Origin: Coriobacteriales bacterium
GTDB taxonomy: Bacteria; Actinomycetota; Coriobacteriia; Coriobacteriales; UBA8131
Assembly (NCBI GenBank): GCA_031267175.1
Contig: JAIRZP010000256.1
Location: 1 to 7,912, forward strand
Length of the DNA: 7,912 nt
Direction: 5' to 3'
Shown here: positions 1 to 6,752 of the stretch, in pieces
How the letters are laid out: each line of letters begins with the position of its first letter
Numbering within the stretch: position 1 is the stretch's first letter
Program-made: the position numbers and the translations under genes
Notes under the pieces: generated by a model
What the model saw: only the letters and a program-made list of their open reading frames with translations
What the model was told of the DNA's origin: nothing
Databases searched by the model: none

Positions 1-1287
1 CTGGTCAGGCGCAAGCCCTTCTCCCTCTTCGTAATCGGCCTCGAACAGGTCGGTCTCAGACTCCTGCTCCTGCCAGTCAGCCAGCTCTGGTCCTATCCTG
101 ATTCCGCCGAGAATACCCACGGTGAGAGGGTCGGCTTCCAGGAGATTGACTATCTGCGGCCAGCCTATCTGAAACTCAAAGTAGCGGTCGCAGAAAGACT
201 CCGCATAGGCCTTGGCCTCGCGTTGGGCGCTCATCGCCGCACGGAAGTAACCCTTGCGGTCCTGGGCACGGCCAATCATCCTGAGGAGTGCGGTAATGAA
301 GACGCGTCGGCCGATACTGTGCTCAAGAAACGGCCCCGGGTACGGGTCGAGGGAATGCGGTGCTATCTGGATGAGGTCTATCTGGCTCTTTGAATACTCC
401 AGCTTGCAGTGCTCATAGATCCAACGGTAGATGTCTTGCCGGAAGCGCTGCGATTCGTTGTGCGTTGACGGGGGAATATGGCTGATGTGCCACTGGTTAT
501 CAAACCAGACGTCGCCGCCGTACATCCGGATGTTGAGCAGATAGTCCAGGTCCTCCCCGCGAGGAATCCAGGGGTCAAAGGATACGCGGATAAACGCCTC
601 GCGATGAATGGCGCAGAGCCCACCGTACAGACCGTTGCTCCGCGAGAGCCGCGCGCCGCTCATGGCCTTGGTGATCCACGCGTTAAACAGTTCTCCCTGG
701 CGCCAGAAGCGGTTGTACCAGGCATTTTTCTGGCTGGACTTCCAGTTGCCCTGTCTGTCGGCGAAGAACCCCGTTTTTACGAGCACCGGCACGCCGGTTT
801 TGGTAAGCTTGCCCAGCCCATAGATGGCCTTGTCCAGGAACTCGGGGTCATCGACAATCTCGTCGTCGTCGATAAAAATGCACTCGGCGTAGTTACCAGC
901 GGCAGCCACCAGCAGGCCAAGATTGCGCACAGCGCCGTAGCCGGTGAGCCCCGCTCCCTCCTTGATGCTTCCTATGCCCAGGGCGTCCACTCTGAGGTTG
1001 AGGCGGTCAAGCACCTCATAATCTATCATGCGCAGGTCCAGCTCGCTGGCAAAGGTCGCAAGGATTTCCGCAACCTTTTCTGTGGCTGCCTGCTCAATAC
1101 CCTGCTCGGACACCACCAGAACAAAGATGGGGCACCGCACACCCACGTCGGCCAGACTTTGCAGGCAGCGCGGCAACTCCCCCTGGTGAGAAAGCGCGGT
1201 AACATGGTCGTAGGTAGTGAGTACGTCAATGCTTGGCTTATAGCGTTTGCTGCCGATATACGTAGGAATGATAATGCAGGGGTTCAT
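1..1287 (-). CDS. Family 2 (GT-A) glycosyltransferase, 3' end outside window
   Basis: This frame is open for 429 codons from ATG at 1287 to the window edge, so the C-terminus is missing. It should transfer a sugar from a nucleotide-sugar donor onto a glycan, lipid or protein; donor and acceptor cannot be told. The N-terminus MNPCIIIPTY is the usual first strand of a GT-A fold. The segment CIFIDDDEIVDDPE (residues 136-149) carries the metal-binding DxD, D140-D142. GGLCAIHREAF (222-232) and PRGEDLDY (242-249) match the acceptor-side region and the ED catalytic-base motif of GT2 enzymes, and WHISH (267-271) follows. No membrane helix is visible, so it is probably cytoplasmic. The start is supported by GGGAG about 7 bases upstream; the frame stays open to 1362 but offers no better start. 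The visible tail (about 400-429) is rich in Glu and Asp. GT2 assignment is firm; specificity is unknown. Confidence 0.88.
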   Translation of the reverse strand, partial: MNPCIIIPTYIGSKRYKPSIDVLTTYDHVTALSHQGELPRCLQSLADVGVRCPIFVLVVSEQGIEQAATEKVAEILATFASELDLRMIDYEVLDRLNLRVDALGIGSIKEGAGLTGYGAVRNLGLLVAAAGNYAECIFIDDDEIVDDPEFLDKAIYGLGKLTKTGVPVLVKTGFFADRQGNWKSSQKNAWYNRFWRQGELFNAWITKAMSGARLSRSNGLYGGLCAIHREAFIRVSFDPWIPRGEDLDYLLNIRMYGGDVWFDNQWHISHIPPSTHNESQRFRQDIYRWIYEHCKLEYSKSQIDLIQIAPHSLDPYPGPFLEHSIGRRVFITALLRMIGRAQDRKGYFRAAMSAQREAKAYAESFCDRYFEFQIGWPQIVNLLEADPLTVGILGGIRIGPELADWQEQESETDLFEADYEEGEGLAPDQ

Positions 1288-1423
1288 AGGCGCTCCCGTG
1301 TGTGCTGCGTTTTGAACAAGGTCAGGTAGCCGTGTTACCAGATAGCCGTAGGATGTATGTCAGGTGCCATGTTTACCATAAGGTGCTTCTGCTATGTATG
1401 CTGTGGTGTCGATACTTGAGAAT

Positions 1424-1432
1424 ATTCTACCA
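1424..1432 (-). promoter_or_regulatory. Candidate extended -10 promoter for the glycosyltransferase
   Basis: On the minus strand this reads TGG-TAGAAT, a good extended -10 element. The -35 region 17 bases upstream (about GTGATG) is weak, as expected for extended -10 promoters. The -10 overlaps a perfect 10-base palindrome, AGAATATTCT (1419-1428). Transcription would start near 1417, giving a leader of about 130 bases before the ATG at 1287. The 234-base gap around it (1288-1521) holds no convincing gene. It has short direct repeats (GCACCT twice, CATACAT twice, ACGGCTA twice on the minus strand) of unknown meaning. Confidence 0.38.
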
Positions 1433-1521
1433 CTTTTACCGCCGCACATCACCCTGCACACCATACCGTAGGAACACCTGAGGGTTACCCTGGAGATGCC
1501 TCCCAGAGAACCGAGCTTGGA

Positions 1522-2220
1522 TTATATGTACAGACGGGAGAGGTCGATGTCGAACTTCTTTACGAGCAGGTTCTTGAAGAAGTTGATGGCCGTGAGCAGG
1601 CCGAGAATGAGGGCGAGAAGCGATCCGGCACCAATAACGGCAAGCCCCTGAGCGCTGGCATCGAGCGAGTCCATGAACCCCGTAATACCAGAGCCGCCCA
1701 CCTGACCAATAAAGATGCCGATGATAAGGATTACGATGACCGCGCCAAAGGTGGTGGTTTTGGCTACCCTGTTCTTGTGTATGGCTGCACGGGCATGAAC
1801 AACGGAATACGTGATGAGGAAACTCAAAAGGTAAACGGCCCACGGAACAAGGTAGAAAAACATGGGTGTCTCGGGGCTGAGCAGATGCGTTACCGTCATC
1901 ACCAGAACGAGTACGAGCCCTGCTACCTCAAACACAAGTCCGCACTCCAAGAGGTAGGTGTTTTGCACAGCATTCTTTTTTGTCCTTGAACTCCACACCG
2001 CAAAGATCAGCCCGCTGAGCGCAAAGGCCGTCTGGACATACGCCAATACCTCGTCAAGCATCTCGTCATTGCTGAGGCCGACGACATACTCGACAGCCGC
2101 AAAGACAAATCCGATAAAGGCAATGGCGTAGAGGTTAAACGTGTTGAACACCTTGCTTTGCTGCGCGTTGTGTGCAAACACATAGTTCTCCGCCTGTTCC
2201 TTTGAATCAATCTGCGACAT
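1522..2220 (-). CDS. Six-helix integral membrane protein, unknown function
   Basis: This 232-residue protein is not one I recognise. About six membrane helices can be seen: residues 28-49, 56-77, 89-112, 119-142, 156-174 and 193-213. They form two groups split by a basic stretch (HARAAIHKNRVAK, 142-154). The 24 residues before the first helix are polar, and the C-terminus (KNLLVKKFDIDLSRLYI) is amphipathic and basic. A GGSGITG loop (175-181) sits between helices 5 and 6. There are no transporter signature residues, nucleotide-binding motifs or clustered Cys/His. The start is supported by AAAGGG (2227-2232) six bases upstream of the ATG. It has its own likely promoter at 2298 and appears to be a single-gene unit: 143 bases separate it from rsgA upstream and 234 from the glycosyltransferase downstream. 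It is certainly membrane-embedded; no specific role can be given. Confidence 0.85.
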   Translation of the reverse strand: MSQIDSKEQAENYVFAHNAQQSKVFNTFNLYAIAFIGFVFAAVEYVVGLSNDEMLDEVLAYVQTAFALSGLIFAVWSSRTKKNAVQNTYLLECGLVFEVAGLVLVLVMTVTHLLSPETPMFFYLVPWAVYLLSFLITYSVVHARAAIHKNRVAKTTTFGAVIVILIIGIFIGQVGGSGITGFMDSLDASAQGLAVIGAGSLLALILGLLTAINFFKNLLVKKFDIDLSRLYI

Positions 2221-2297
2221 ACTGGACCCTTTCGGTTTATGGTGTGCTGTTACGCGTCTCGCATTGGCTCTGCTGTCCTGAGCCGGATTGAATCTCC

Positions 2298-2326
2298 ATT
2301 ATATACCAGAAGCTACTGCACGCTGC
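2298..2326 (-). promoter_or_regulatory. Candidate promoter for the 232-residue membrane protein
   Basis: The minus strand has a consensus -10, TATAAT, at 2303-2298. The overlapping reading TGG-TATATA is also an extended -10. With a 17-base spacer the -35 hexamer (2326-2321) is GCAGCG, far from consensus. This suggests an extended -10 promoter or one helped by an activator. The expected start near 2291 gives a leader of about 70 bases before the ATG at 2220. The inverted repeat at 2308-2338 covers the spacer and the -35 position. Confidence 0.45.
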
Positions 2327-2338
2327 CGTGTTGCTTCT
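2308..2338 (-). repeat. Nested inverted repeat between rsgA and the next gene
   Basis: The outer arms are AGAAGC and GCTTCT (6 of 6 complementary), and the inner arms CACG and CGTG (4 of 4) flank a GCAG loop. An asymmetric internal loop of 2 and 5 bases separates the two stems. It lies 26 bases after the rsgA stop and directly upstream of the -10 box at 2298-2303. No T-run follows on the minus strand, so it is a poor intrinsic terminator. It could be an operator for the downstream promoter or a Rho- or structure-dependent 3' end for the rsgA transcript. Confidence 0.45.
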
Positions 2339-2363
2339 CTCTTATACCGCTTTTGTCGCCTTT

Positions 2364-3431
2364 TTAATCAAAAACCTCCGCCGCTAACGCTCGATAAGAG
2401 TTGAGCCGACGCTCGGAAATAGTGCCTGCCTCTGCCACCGCGCAGCCGGGTTCGTGGGTGTGGGTGCAGTCCCGGTAGCGGCACTGTGCTGCACCGGCGC
2501 TTATCTCGGGAAAGGTCCTCGCCAGGCCCAGCTCGTCGCCTGCTATCCCAATGGCGCGCATGCCCGCCGTGTCTATGACCGCTCCCCCGCCGGGCAGCTC
2601 CACCAGACAGCGCGCTACCGTGGTATGGCGTCCGGCATTGTCCCGACTTCGTACGCTCTGGGTGGCCTGCCGCTCCTCACCCAACAGCAGATTGACGAGC
2701 GTGGATTTGCCCACACCGCTCCTGCCGACCAACACTCCCAGGCGATGAGGAGCAAAAAGGGGAGCCAGCTGGCTTTTCGCGGTGCTTGTGTCTGTGCAGA
2801 GCACCGTGCTGCCCGGTGCCGCAGCCTCTGCAGCAGCGTAGTCCTCACGCACATGACGGCCCAGGTCGGCCTTGGTGAGTATGACCAGGGTCTCCACGCC
2901 GCTGTCGTTGGCCATGACCAGCTGGCGCTCCAGATACTCCAGGTCCAGGGCACGCTTGCCCAGGCTCTGCACCACCGCCACAAAGTCAAAGTTGCAGGCC
3001 AGTATCTGCTCGCGTATCTTGCCGGCACCGCCGTGGACAGACTCCACAAGCTCGCGCCGCGCCAGGATGCTCGTTCGCTCCTGTATCGAGGTGAGAGCGG
3101 GCATGTCCTGGCCGGGCTCTTCACAGAGCACCACCCTGTCGCCCACCGCCGCCCGCAGGGGCAGGTTCTTGATAAGGTCTATCGAGTGCTGGACGCGTTG
3201 TTCTCCCCGCTCGGTACGCACCAGCGGATAGCCTCTGTCCAGTGAGACGACCGTGCCCTGCAGTATACGGCCCTGCGCGAGCGGCGTCTGCGCCTCACTG
3301 CCCAGCGCCTCACTGCCCCGCGCCTCGCCATCCTGCGCATGCTGAGTCTGCTCGAGGGCACTCTGCTCAGCTTGACGCTGTGCCGCTTGCTCCCGCGCAT
3401 CCTGATTATGTGCGCTTCTCTCACGCATCAT
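2364..3431 (-). CDS. rsgA: Ribosome small subunit biogenesis GTPase RsgA
   Basis: RsgA is a cytoplasmic GTPase that binds the 30S subunit and acts in its late maturation. The 355-residue protein has the family order. An OB-fold covers about 55-118 (RILQGTVVSLDRGYPLVRT onward). The circularly permuted G domain has G4 TKAD (186-189) before the P-loop GRSGVGKST (236-244), then G3 DTAG (287-290). The C-terminal zinc site uses C317, C322, H324 and C330, with the family spacing C-x4-C-x-H-x5-C. Residues 1-54 are an extra polar Gln/Ala/Glu-rich tail with a short repeat. The frame is open to an ATG at 3488, but I chose 3431: AGGAG (3438-3442) is six bases upstream, and this ATG overlaps the trkH stop as ATGA, a translational-coupling arrangement. 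A second ATG at 3428 is also possible. It is the last gene of the packed cluster. Confidence 0.95.
   Translation of the reverse strand: MMRERSAHNQDAREQAAQRQAEQSALEQTQHAQDGEARGSEALGSEAQTPLAQGRILQGTVVSLDRGYPLVRTERGEQRVQHSIDLIKNLPLRAAVGDRVVLCEEPGQDMPALTSIQERTSILARRELVESVHGGAGKIREQILACNFDFVAVVQSLGKRALDLEYLERQLVMANDSGVETLVILTKADLGRHVREDYAAAEAAAPGSTVLCTDTSTAKSQLAPLFAPHRLGVLVGRSGVGKSTLVNLLLGEERQATQSVRSRDNAGRHTTVARCLVELPGGGAVIDTAGMRAIGIAGDELGLARTFPEISAGAAQCRYRDCTHTHEPGCAVAEAGTISERRLNSYRALAAEVFD
3289..3329 (-). repeat. 15-base in-frame tandem repeat in rsgA
   Basis: Two almost identical 15-base units (3289-3303 and 3304-3318) share the core gcgcctcactgccc on the plus strand. A third, partial unit (3319-3329) follows. 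In rsgA they encode GEAR-GSEAL-GSEAQ in the disordered N-terminal tail. Units of a multiple of three can expand or shrink without breaking the frame. Confidence 0.6.
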
Positions 3432-5530
3432 CGTTTTCTCCTGCTGAGCACGTTGTAGAGCACCAGGAGACCGCCAGCCCCCGCGCACAGAGCCAGGCCT
3501 GACGCCAGCAAGCCGAGATTGACGTTTTGCACCCGCGCACCGCCCTGCTCGGTAACCTCTACAAAGTTTGAGGCATGCACGTCGCTGCAGCCGTCGTGTT
3601 GGTAGCAGGCAAGATGAAACTCGCCAACAAGCCTGAGGTGGGTACCTTCAAAGGCGTAGCTGCCAAAATACTCTATCTGGGCAAGCTGCTCGCGTGGCAG
3701 ATAGACGGTGATGGCGTTTTCTCTGTCGCTCATCGTAATCCATACGTAGCCTGGGTCGGCGTTGATGCTGCTGCCTACGACCTCCCCCTCAAAGGACACC
3801 ATGGTGTTATCGAGATGCCCGGGCACCTCGGCCAGTTCACTGATGGTAACGGCAGTACTGCCCGCATCGTCAAAGGATTCATCGAGGGCCCAGGCTGCGT
3901 CAGAAGCAGCATGGGCAGTCTGCAGGGGCGCACACAGCAATGCAGTAGCCACAAGCGCCGCCAGCACCACGGCAAGCACGGCCTTAACAGAGCCTTTGGA
4001 TTCTTGCTGAGGCGCTTTTGGCCGAGGTTTGCGCCGGGGAACAACGGACGCTATGAAGGAGGCAAACAGCGCCAACAGCGTGATAAACTCCAGGCGGCCC
4101 AGCCACATCTGCAGGATATACAGCACCTCGAGGGGCATGGGCATGCCGGGCTGGACAATACCGCTCGAAATACCGGCGTTGGAGGCGGCAGAAATGGACT
4201 CAAAGGTGGCCGGGAGGGCCTCGTAGCCGTAGGCAATGCCGACCAACGCGCCCAGCACGTAACTGATGACATAGAGCGCCGCAATAATGAGCGCCGACGA
4301 CAGCAGCTCCGGAGCAAGCTGATGTTTGCCGATGTGGTTGTAATAGCTGGTAATATGCACGGAGCGCGGCTGGAGTATCCTGCGGAGATAGAGCGCAATG
4401 CCCTTGAATATCAGGCCCACCCGCAGTGCCTTGATGCCGCCGGCTGTTGAGGCCGAGGAGCCGCCTACCGCCATGGAAATGGCGAGCAACAGCACAGCGC
4501 CCGACGAGAAGAGCGTGGTTATCTGTGGCGTCGTCAGCACCTGAAAGCCGGTGTTGGTGGTAGCGCTGATAATGGTGAAGATGCCGCGCCGCATCAGTCC
4601 GGAGTAATCGGTGAGAAAGTTGCCCGCGGCGAGTGCCGCCACGAACACCACGACCATGCCCACGGTCCACAGCGCCAGGGTGCGTACCTCTATATCTCGC
4701 ACGAACTCACGCCAATTACCCTTGTTGACCTGCGCCACCACGGCAAAGCTCAAAGCCCCCAACATCATGAAGAGCATGGCAACGACCTCAAGCGGCCAGG
4801 AGTGGTACGGGATGAGCGAGAGGCTGCCCGGCGCAAATCCTCCCGTGTCATAGGCACCGATGGTAATCCAAAGCCCGTGAAAAAACCCCTTGAGCGGCTC
4901 CATGCCATTAAACATGAGAATGCTGGCACAGATAACGGTGCCCATCAACACCGCGACCGTAGAGAAGCTCAGGATAAAGCGCGCCGTGTTCTTGATATTG
5001 GGAACAACCGACTCATCGCGGGCCTCGGAGCTGTAGAGCGCGCTGCCGGAGCGCGTAAAGATGCCGAGCGAGAGCGCCACCACCACCACGCCCTGTCCGC
5101 CCACAAACTGCAGGAAAAAGCGCCACATCGTGTCGGCCATGGCCATGTGATCCACGTCCTGCGCGAGCGAAAGCCCCGTTGCCGTGAGGCCACTCACTCC
5201 CTCAAAAACGGCGTCCAGAAAGCTGGCATAGTGGCCGGAGAGGTAGAGGGGCACCGCGGCAAGCATGGCACCGATAATCCAGATGAGCCCCGTTATGGCA
5301 ATGGCGTGCTTGCGCCCCATACGCTGCGGCTCGATCCGTGCAAGGCGCAAAGTGGCCCCCAGTATGAGCGCAACGCCGATTCCCAGAACATAGATGCAGC
5401 TGGTAGCCCACTCACCGTAGAGCACGCTTACCGCCAGGGGCACCACCATGATGAGGCCGAATATCATCATCAGCGCACCAAGATAGTGGGCGATGATGGC
5501 AAAATCGTTTCTGTTAAAGCGAGGCCACAT
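3428..5530 (-). CDS. trkH: TrkH-type potassium transporter fused to an extracytoplasmic OB-fold-like domain
   Basis: Residues 1-499 form a complete TrkH/KtrB potassium-translocating subunit. All four filter loops are visible: TATGLS (116-121), YDTGGF (227-232), TTNTGFQ (324-330) and SNAGIS (450-455), giving glycines G119, G230, G328 and G453. The GGSSASTAGGIK segment (356-367) is also a TrkH hallmark. Such subunits normally end near 480-500 residues and need a cytoplasmic TrkA/KtrA partner; none is encoded here. This one goes on to 700. A basic linker (RRKPRPK, 499-505) precedes a helix at 515-538 that ends in A-H-A (539-541), like a signal peptide. A beta-rich domain follows (about 556-660) with YVWITMSD and a C-x2-H-x-G-x2-D-x-H-A motif (C642, H645, G647, D650, H652). 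It ends with a membrane helix (670-694) and RRKR. From memory, the beta domain resembles small secreted OB-fold proteins of Gram-positives. Start: the ATG overlaps the stop of the 47-residue gene (TGATG), and no strong Shine-Dalgarno site is seen. TrkH identity is firm; the role of the extension is unknown. Confidence 0.92.
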   Translation of the reverse strand: MWPRFNRNDFAIIAHYLGALMMIFGLIMVVPLAVSVLYGEWATSCIYVLGIGVALILGATLRLARIEPQRMGRKHAIAITGLIWIIGAMLAAVPLYLSGHYASFLDAVFEGVSGLTATGLSLAQDVDHMAMADTMWRFFLQFVGGQGVVVVALSLGIFTRSGSALYSSEARDESVVPNIKNTARFILSFSTVAVLMGTVICASILMFNGMEPLKGFFHGLWITIGAYDTGGFAPGSLSLIPYHSWPLEVVAMLFMMLGALSFAVVAQVNKGNWREFVRDIEVRTLALWTVGMVVVFVAALAAGNFLTDYSGLMRRGIFTIISATTNTGFQVLTTPQITTLFSSGAVLLLAISMAVGGSSASTAGGIKALRVGLIFKGIALYLRRILQPRSVHITSYYNHIGKHQLAPELLSSALIIAALYVISYVLGALVGIAYGYEALPATFESISAASNAGISSGIVQPGMPMPLEVLYILQMWLGRLEFITLLALFASFIASVVPRRKPRPKAPQQESKGSVKAVLAVVLAALVATALLCAPLQTAHAASDAAWALDESFDDAGSTAVTISELAEVPGHLDNTMVSFEGEVVGSSINADPGYVWITMSDRENAITVYLPREQLAQIEYFGSYAFEGTHLRLVGEFHLACYQHDGCSDVHASNFVEVTEQGGARVQNVNLGLLASGLALCAGAGGLLVLYNVLSRRKR
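3438..3442 (-). promoter_or_regulatory. Shine-Dalgarno site deciding the rsgA start
   Basis: AGGAG on the minus strand lies six bases before the ATG at 3431, inside the last codons of trkH. With the ATGA stop/start overlap, it favours 3431 over the longer frame opening at 3488. Confidence 0.7.
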
Positions 5531-5673
5531 CAGCCGATAAGGAGAAGCTCCAGCGCAACTAACAAAATCAGACCCAGCAAACAGGCGAGGAGAATCGCCG
5601 TAACCACAAGATAGCCGCCCATGGCTCTGCGCGCCGGTTTGGCTACGCGGATCCTTTGTTGAGAGGCCTTCAT
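5530..5673 (-). CDS. 47-residue single-span membrane protein coupled to trkH
   Basis: This small frame has a basic N-terminus (MKASQQRIRVAKPARRA; K2, R7, R9, K12, R15, R16). One hydrophobic helix of about 25 residues (20-44: GYLVVTAILLACLLG and onward) follows, and the protein ends LELLLIG. By the positive-inside rule the N-terminus should be cytoplasmic. Its TGA overlaps the ATG of trkH (TGATG), and it starts 17 bases after the pilT stop, so it fills the gap in the cluster exactly. No good Shine-Dalgarno site precedes the ATG; a later start at M18 (5622) is possible. Position and topology resemble small accessory peptides of ion transporters such as KdpF, but there is no sequence evidence for that. 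It could instead be a non-functional leader whose translation couples trkH to pilT. Confidence 0.6.
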   Translation of the reverse strand: MKASQQRIRVAKPARRAMGGYLVVTAILLACLLGLILLVALELLLIG

Positions 5674-5690
5674 CGCACTGCTTATGCTCG

Positions 5691-6752
5691 CTATGCCTGG
5701 GCCTGCTTGAGTACGGTCTCGGGTGCCAGGGCGTGGGTCACCATCTCCTGCTGGCTTATTGTGCCTTGTCTGTAGAGAGCGAGCAGGCTGGAGTCCATAC
5801 CCACCATGCCCTCGGCCGCCGAGGTGTTGATGACCGCCGACATCTGATGCGTACGGCCCTCGCGGATGAGATTGCGGATGGCCGGTGTACAGTTCATTAT
5901 CTCAAACGCGGGAATCATCGAGCCGTCCGTTGAGGGCAGGAGTTGCTGGGAGACTACGCTTTGCAGCACCATGGAAAGTTGCATGCGCACCTGGGCCTGC
6001 TGCTCGCCTCGGAAGGAGTCTACGAGCCGGTCAACGGTGTTAACCGCGCCGACCGTATGCAGGGTGGAGAGCACCAGATGACCGGTCTCTGCGGCGGTGA
6101 GGGCAATGGAGATAGTCTCTGGATCGCGCAACTCGCCAATGAGGATGACATCAGGGCTCTCGCGCAGAGCAGCACGCAGGGCCTTGGCATAGCTCACGGT
6201 GTCGATGGAGATCTCACGCTGAGAGATGAGGCTTTTGTCGTGCCGGTGCAAGAACTCTATGGGGTTTTCGAGGGTGATGACGTGGGCATTGCGCGTTTTG
6301 TTGATGCGATTGATGAGGCAGGCGAGCGTCGTGGTCTTGCCGCTGCCCGCAGAGCCGGTGATGAGCACAAGGCCCCTGCGCAGGTCCGCCAGATCCATGA
6401 CCGCCTCAGGTATGTGCAGGCTCTCCGGTTGAGGCAACTCAAAAGAGAGCACCCGGATGACAGCAGCAAGCGAGCTTCGTTGCTTATACGCGTTGACACG
6501 AAAACGGCTCGCCCCCTTGATGGCAAAGGAGAAGTCGTCGTCGCCGCTTTCTCGTATCTCGGCCATAGGGCGGTTATCGGCCAACTGGTAGATTTGCGTA
6601 ATAAGCTCCTCGGTATCTGCCGGCAGGAGGATCTTGTCGTCCAGAGCCACAATCTGCGTGCCCTTCTTATAGCTGAGCGGACGCCCCGTGATGATAAAAA
6701 CGTCGGCGATATTCTTGCTGACCAATTCTTTGAGCAGGACGGTAATATCCAT
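5691..6752 (-). CDS. pilT: PilT-type type IV pilus retraction ATPase
   Basis: This 353-residue protein has the length and motifs of PilT, the hexameric cytoplasmic ATPase that pulls pilin subunits out of the fibre to power twitching or DNA uptake. After the N-terminal PAS-like domain (1-100, with ADVFIITGRPLSYKKG at 16-31), the ATPase core has Walker A GSAGSGKTT (133-141). The Asp-box region reads TLENPIEF (160-167), Walker B is DVILIGELRD (201-210), and the His box is TGHLVLSTLHT (223-233). AIRNLIREGRTHQ (291-303) matches the PilT-specific AIRNLIRE element, which separates it from the assembly ATPase PilB. One oddity is N163, where the family normally has Asp (EDP). The frame is open to an ATG at 6785, but M12 at 6752 is the better start: AGAAGGG (6759-6765) lies six bases upstream, and the sequence from there begins as PilT proteins do. 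It follows two pilin-like genes. Confidence 0.93.
   Translation of the reverse strand: MDITVLLKELVSKNIADVFIITGRPLSYKKGTQIVALDDKILLPADTEELITQIYQLADNRPMAEIRESGDDDFSFAIKGASRFRVNAYKQRSSLAAVIRVLSFELPQPESLHIPEAVMDLADLRRGLVLITGSAGSGKTTTLACLINRINKTRNAHVITLENPIEFLHRHDKSLISQREISIDTVSYAKALRAALRESPDVILIGELRDPETISIALTAAETGHLVLSTLHTVGAVNTVDRLVDSFRGEQQAQVRMQLSMVLQSVVSQQLLPSTDGSMIPAFEIMNCTPAIRNLIREGRTHQMSAVINTSAAEGMVGMDSSLLALYRQGTISQQEMVTHALAPETVLKQAQA

Noticed and set aside
478..1329. A 283-codon open frame on the plus strand
   Set aside because: It lies opposite the glycosyltransferase, whose minus-strand frame has clear GT2 motifs. The plus frame shows no domain and is a shadow kept open by GC-rich codon bias.
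1360..1464. A 34-codon minus-strand frame in the gap before the glycosyltransferase
   Set aside because: It has no Shine-Dalgarno site and spans the candidate promoter, and its product has no recognisable feature. It is in frame with the glycosyltransferase but cut off by the TGA at 1362-1360.
1485..1510. Possible intrinsic terminator after the 232-residue gene (CTGGGAGGCATCTCCAG and AGGGTAACCCT on the minus strand)
   Set aside because: The stems are short or bulged and no T-run follows, so I cannot support a terminator.
2454..3245. A 263-codon plus-strand frame opposite rsgA
   Set aside because: The opposite strand encodes all RsgA motifs. The plus-strand product has no recognisable feature.
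3429..3488. Upstream start for rsgA at 3488
   Set aside because: It would overlap trkH by about 60 bases. The ATG at 3431 has AGGAG at the right distance and the ATGA overlap.
3962..3979. Internal GTG start (V518 of the TrkH fusion, at 3979) that could make the OB-fold domain a separate protein
   Set aside because: No well-placed ribosome site is visible and the frame runs without interruption from TrkH, so one fused gene is the simpler reading. I keep it only as an alternative.
3575..5614. Two long plus-strand frames opposite trkH (3575-4450 and 4802-5614)
   Set aside because: They are Arg/His/Gln-rich antisense shadows of membrane-helix codons, with no ribosome site or motif of their own.
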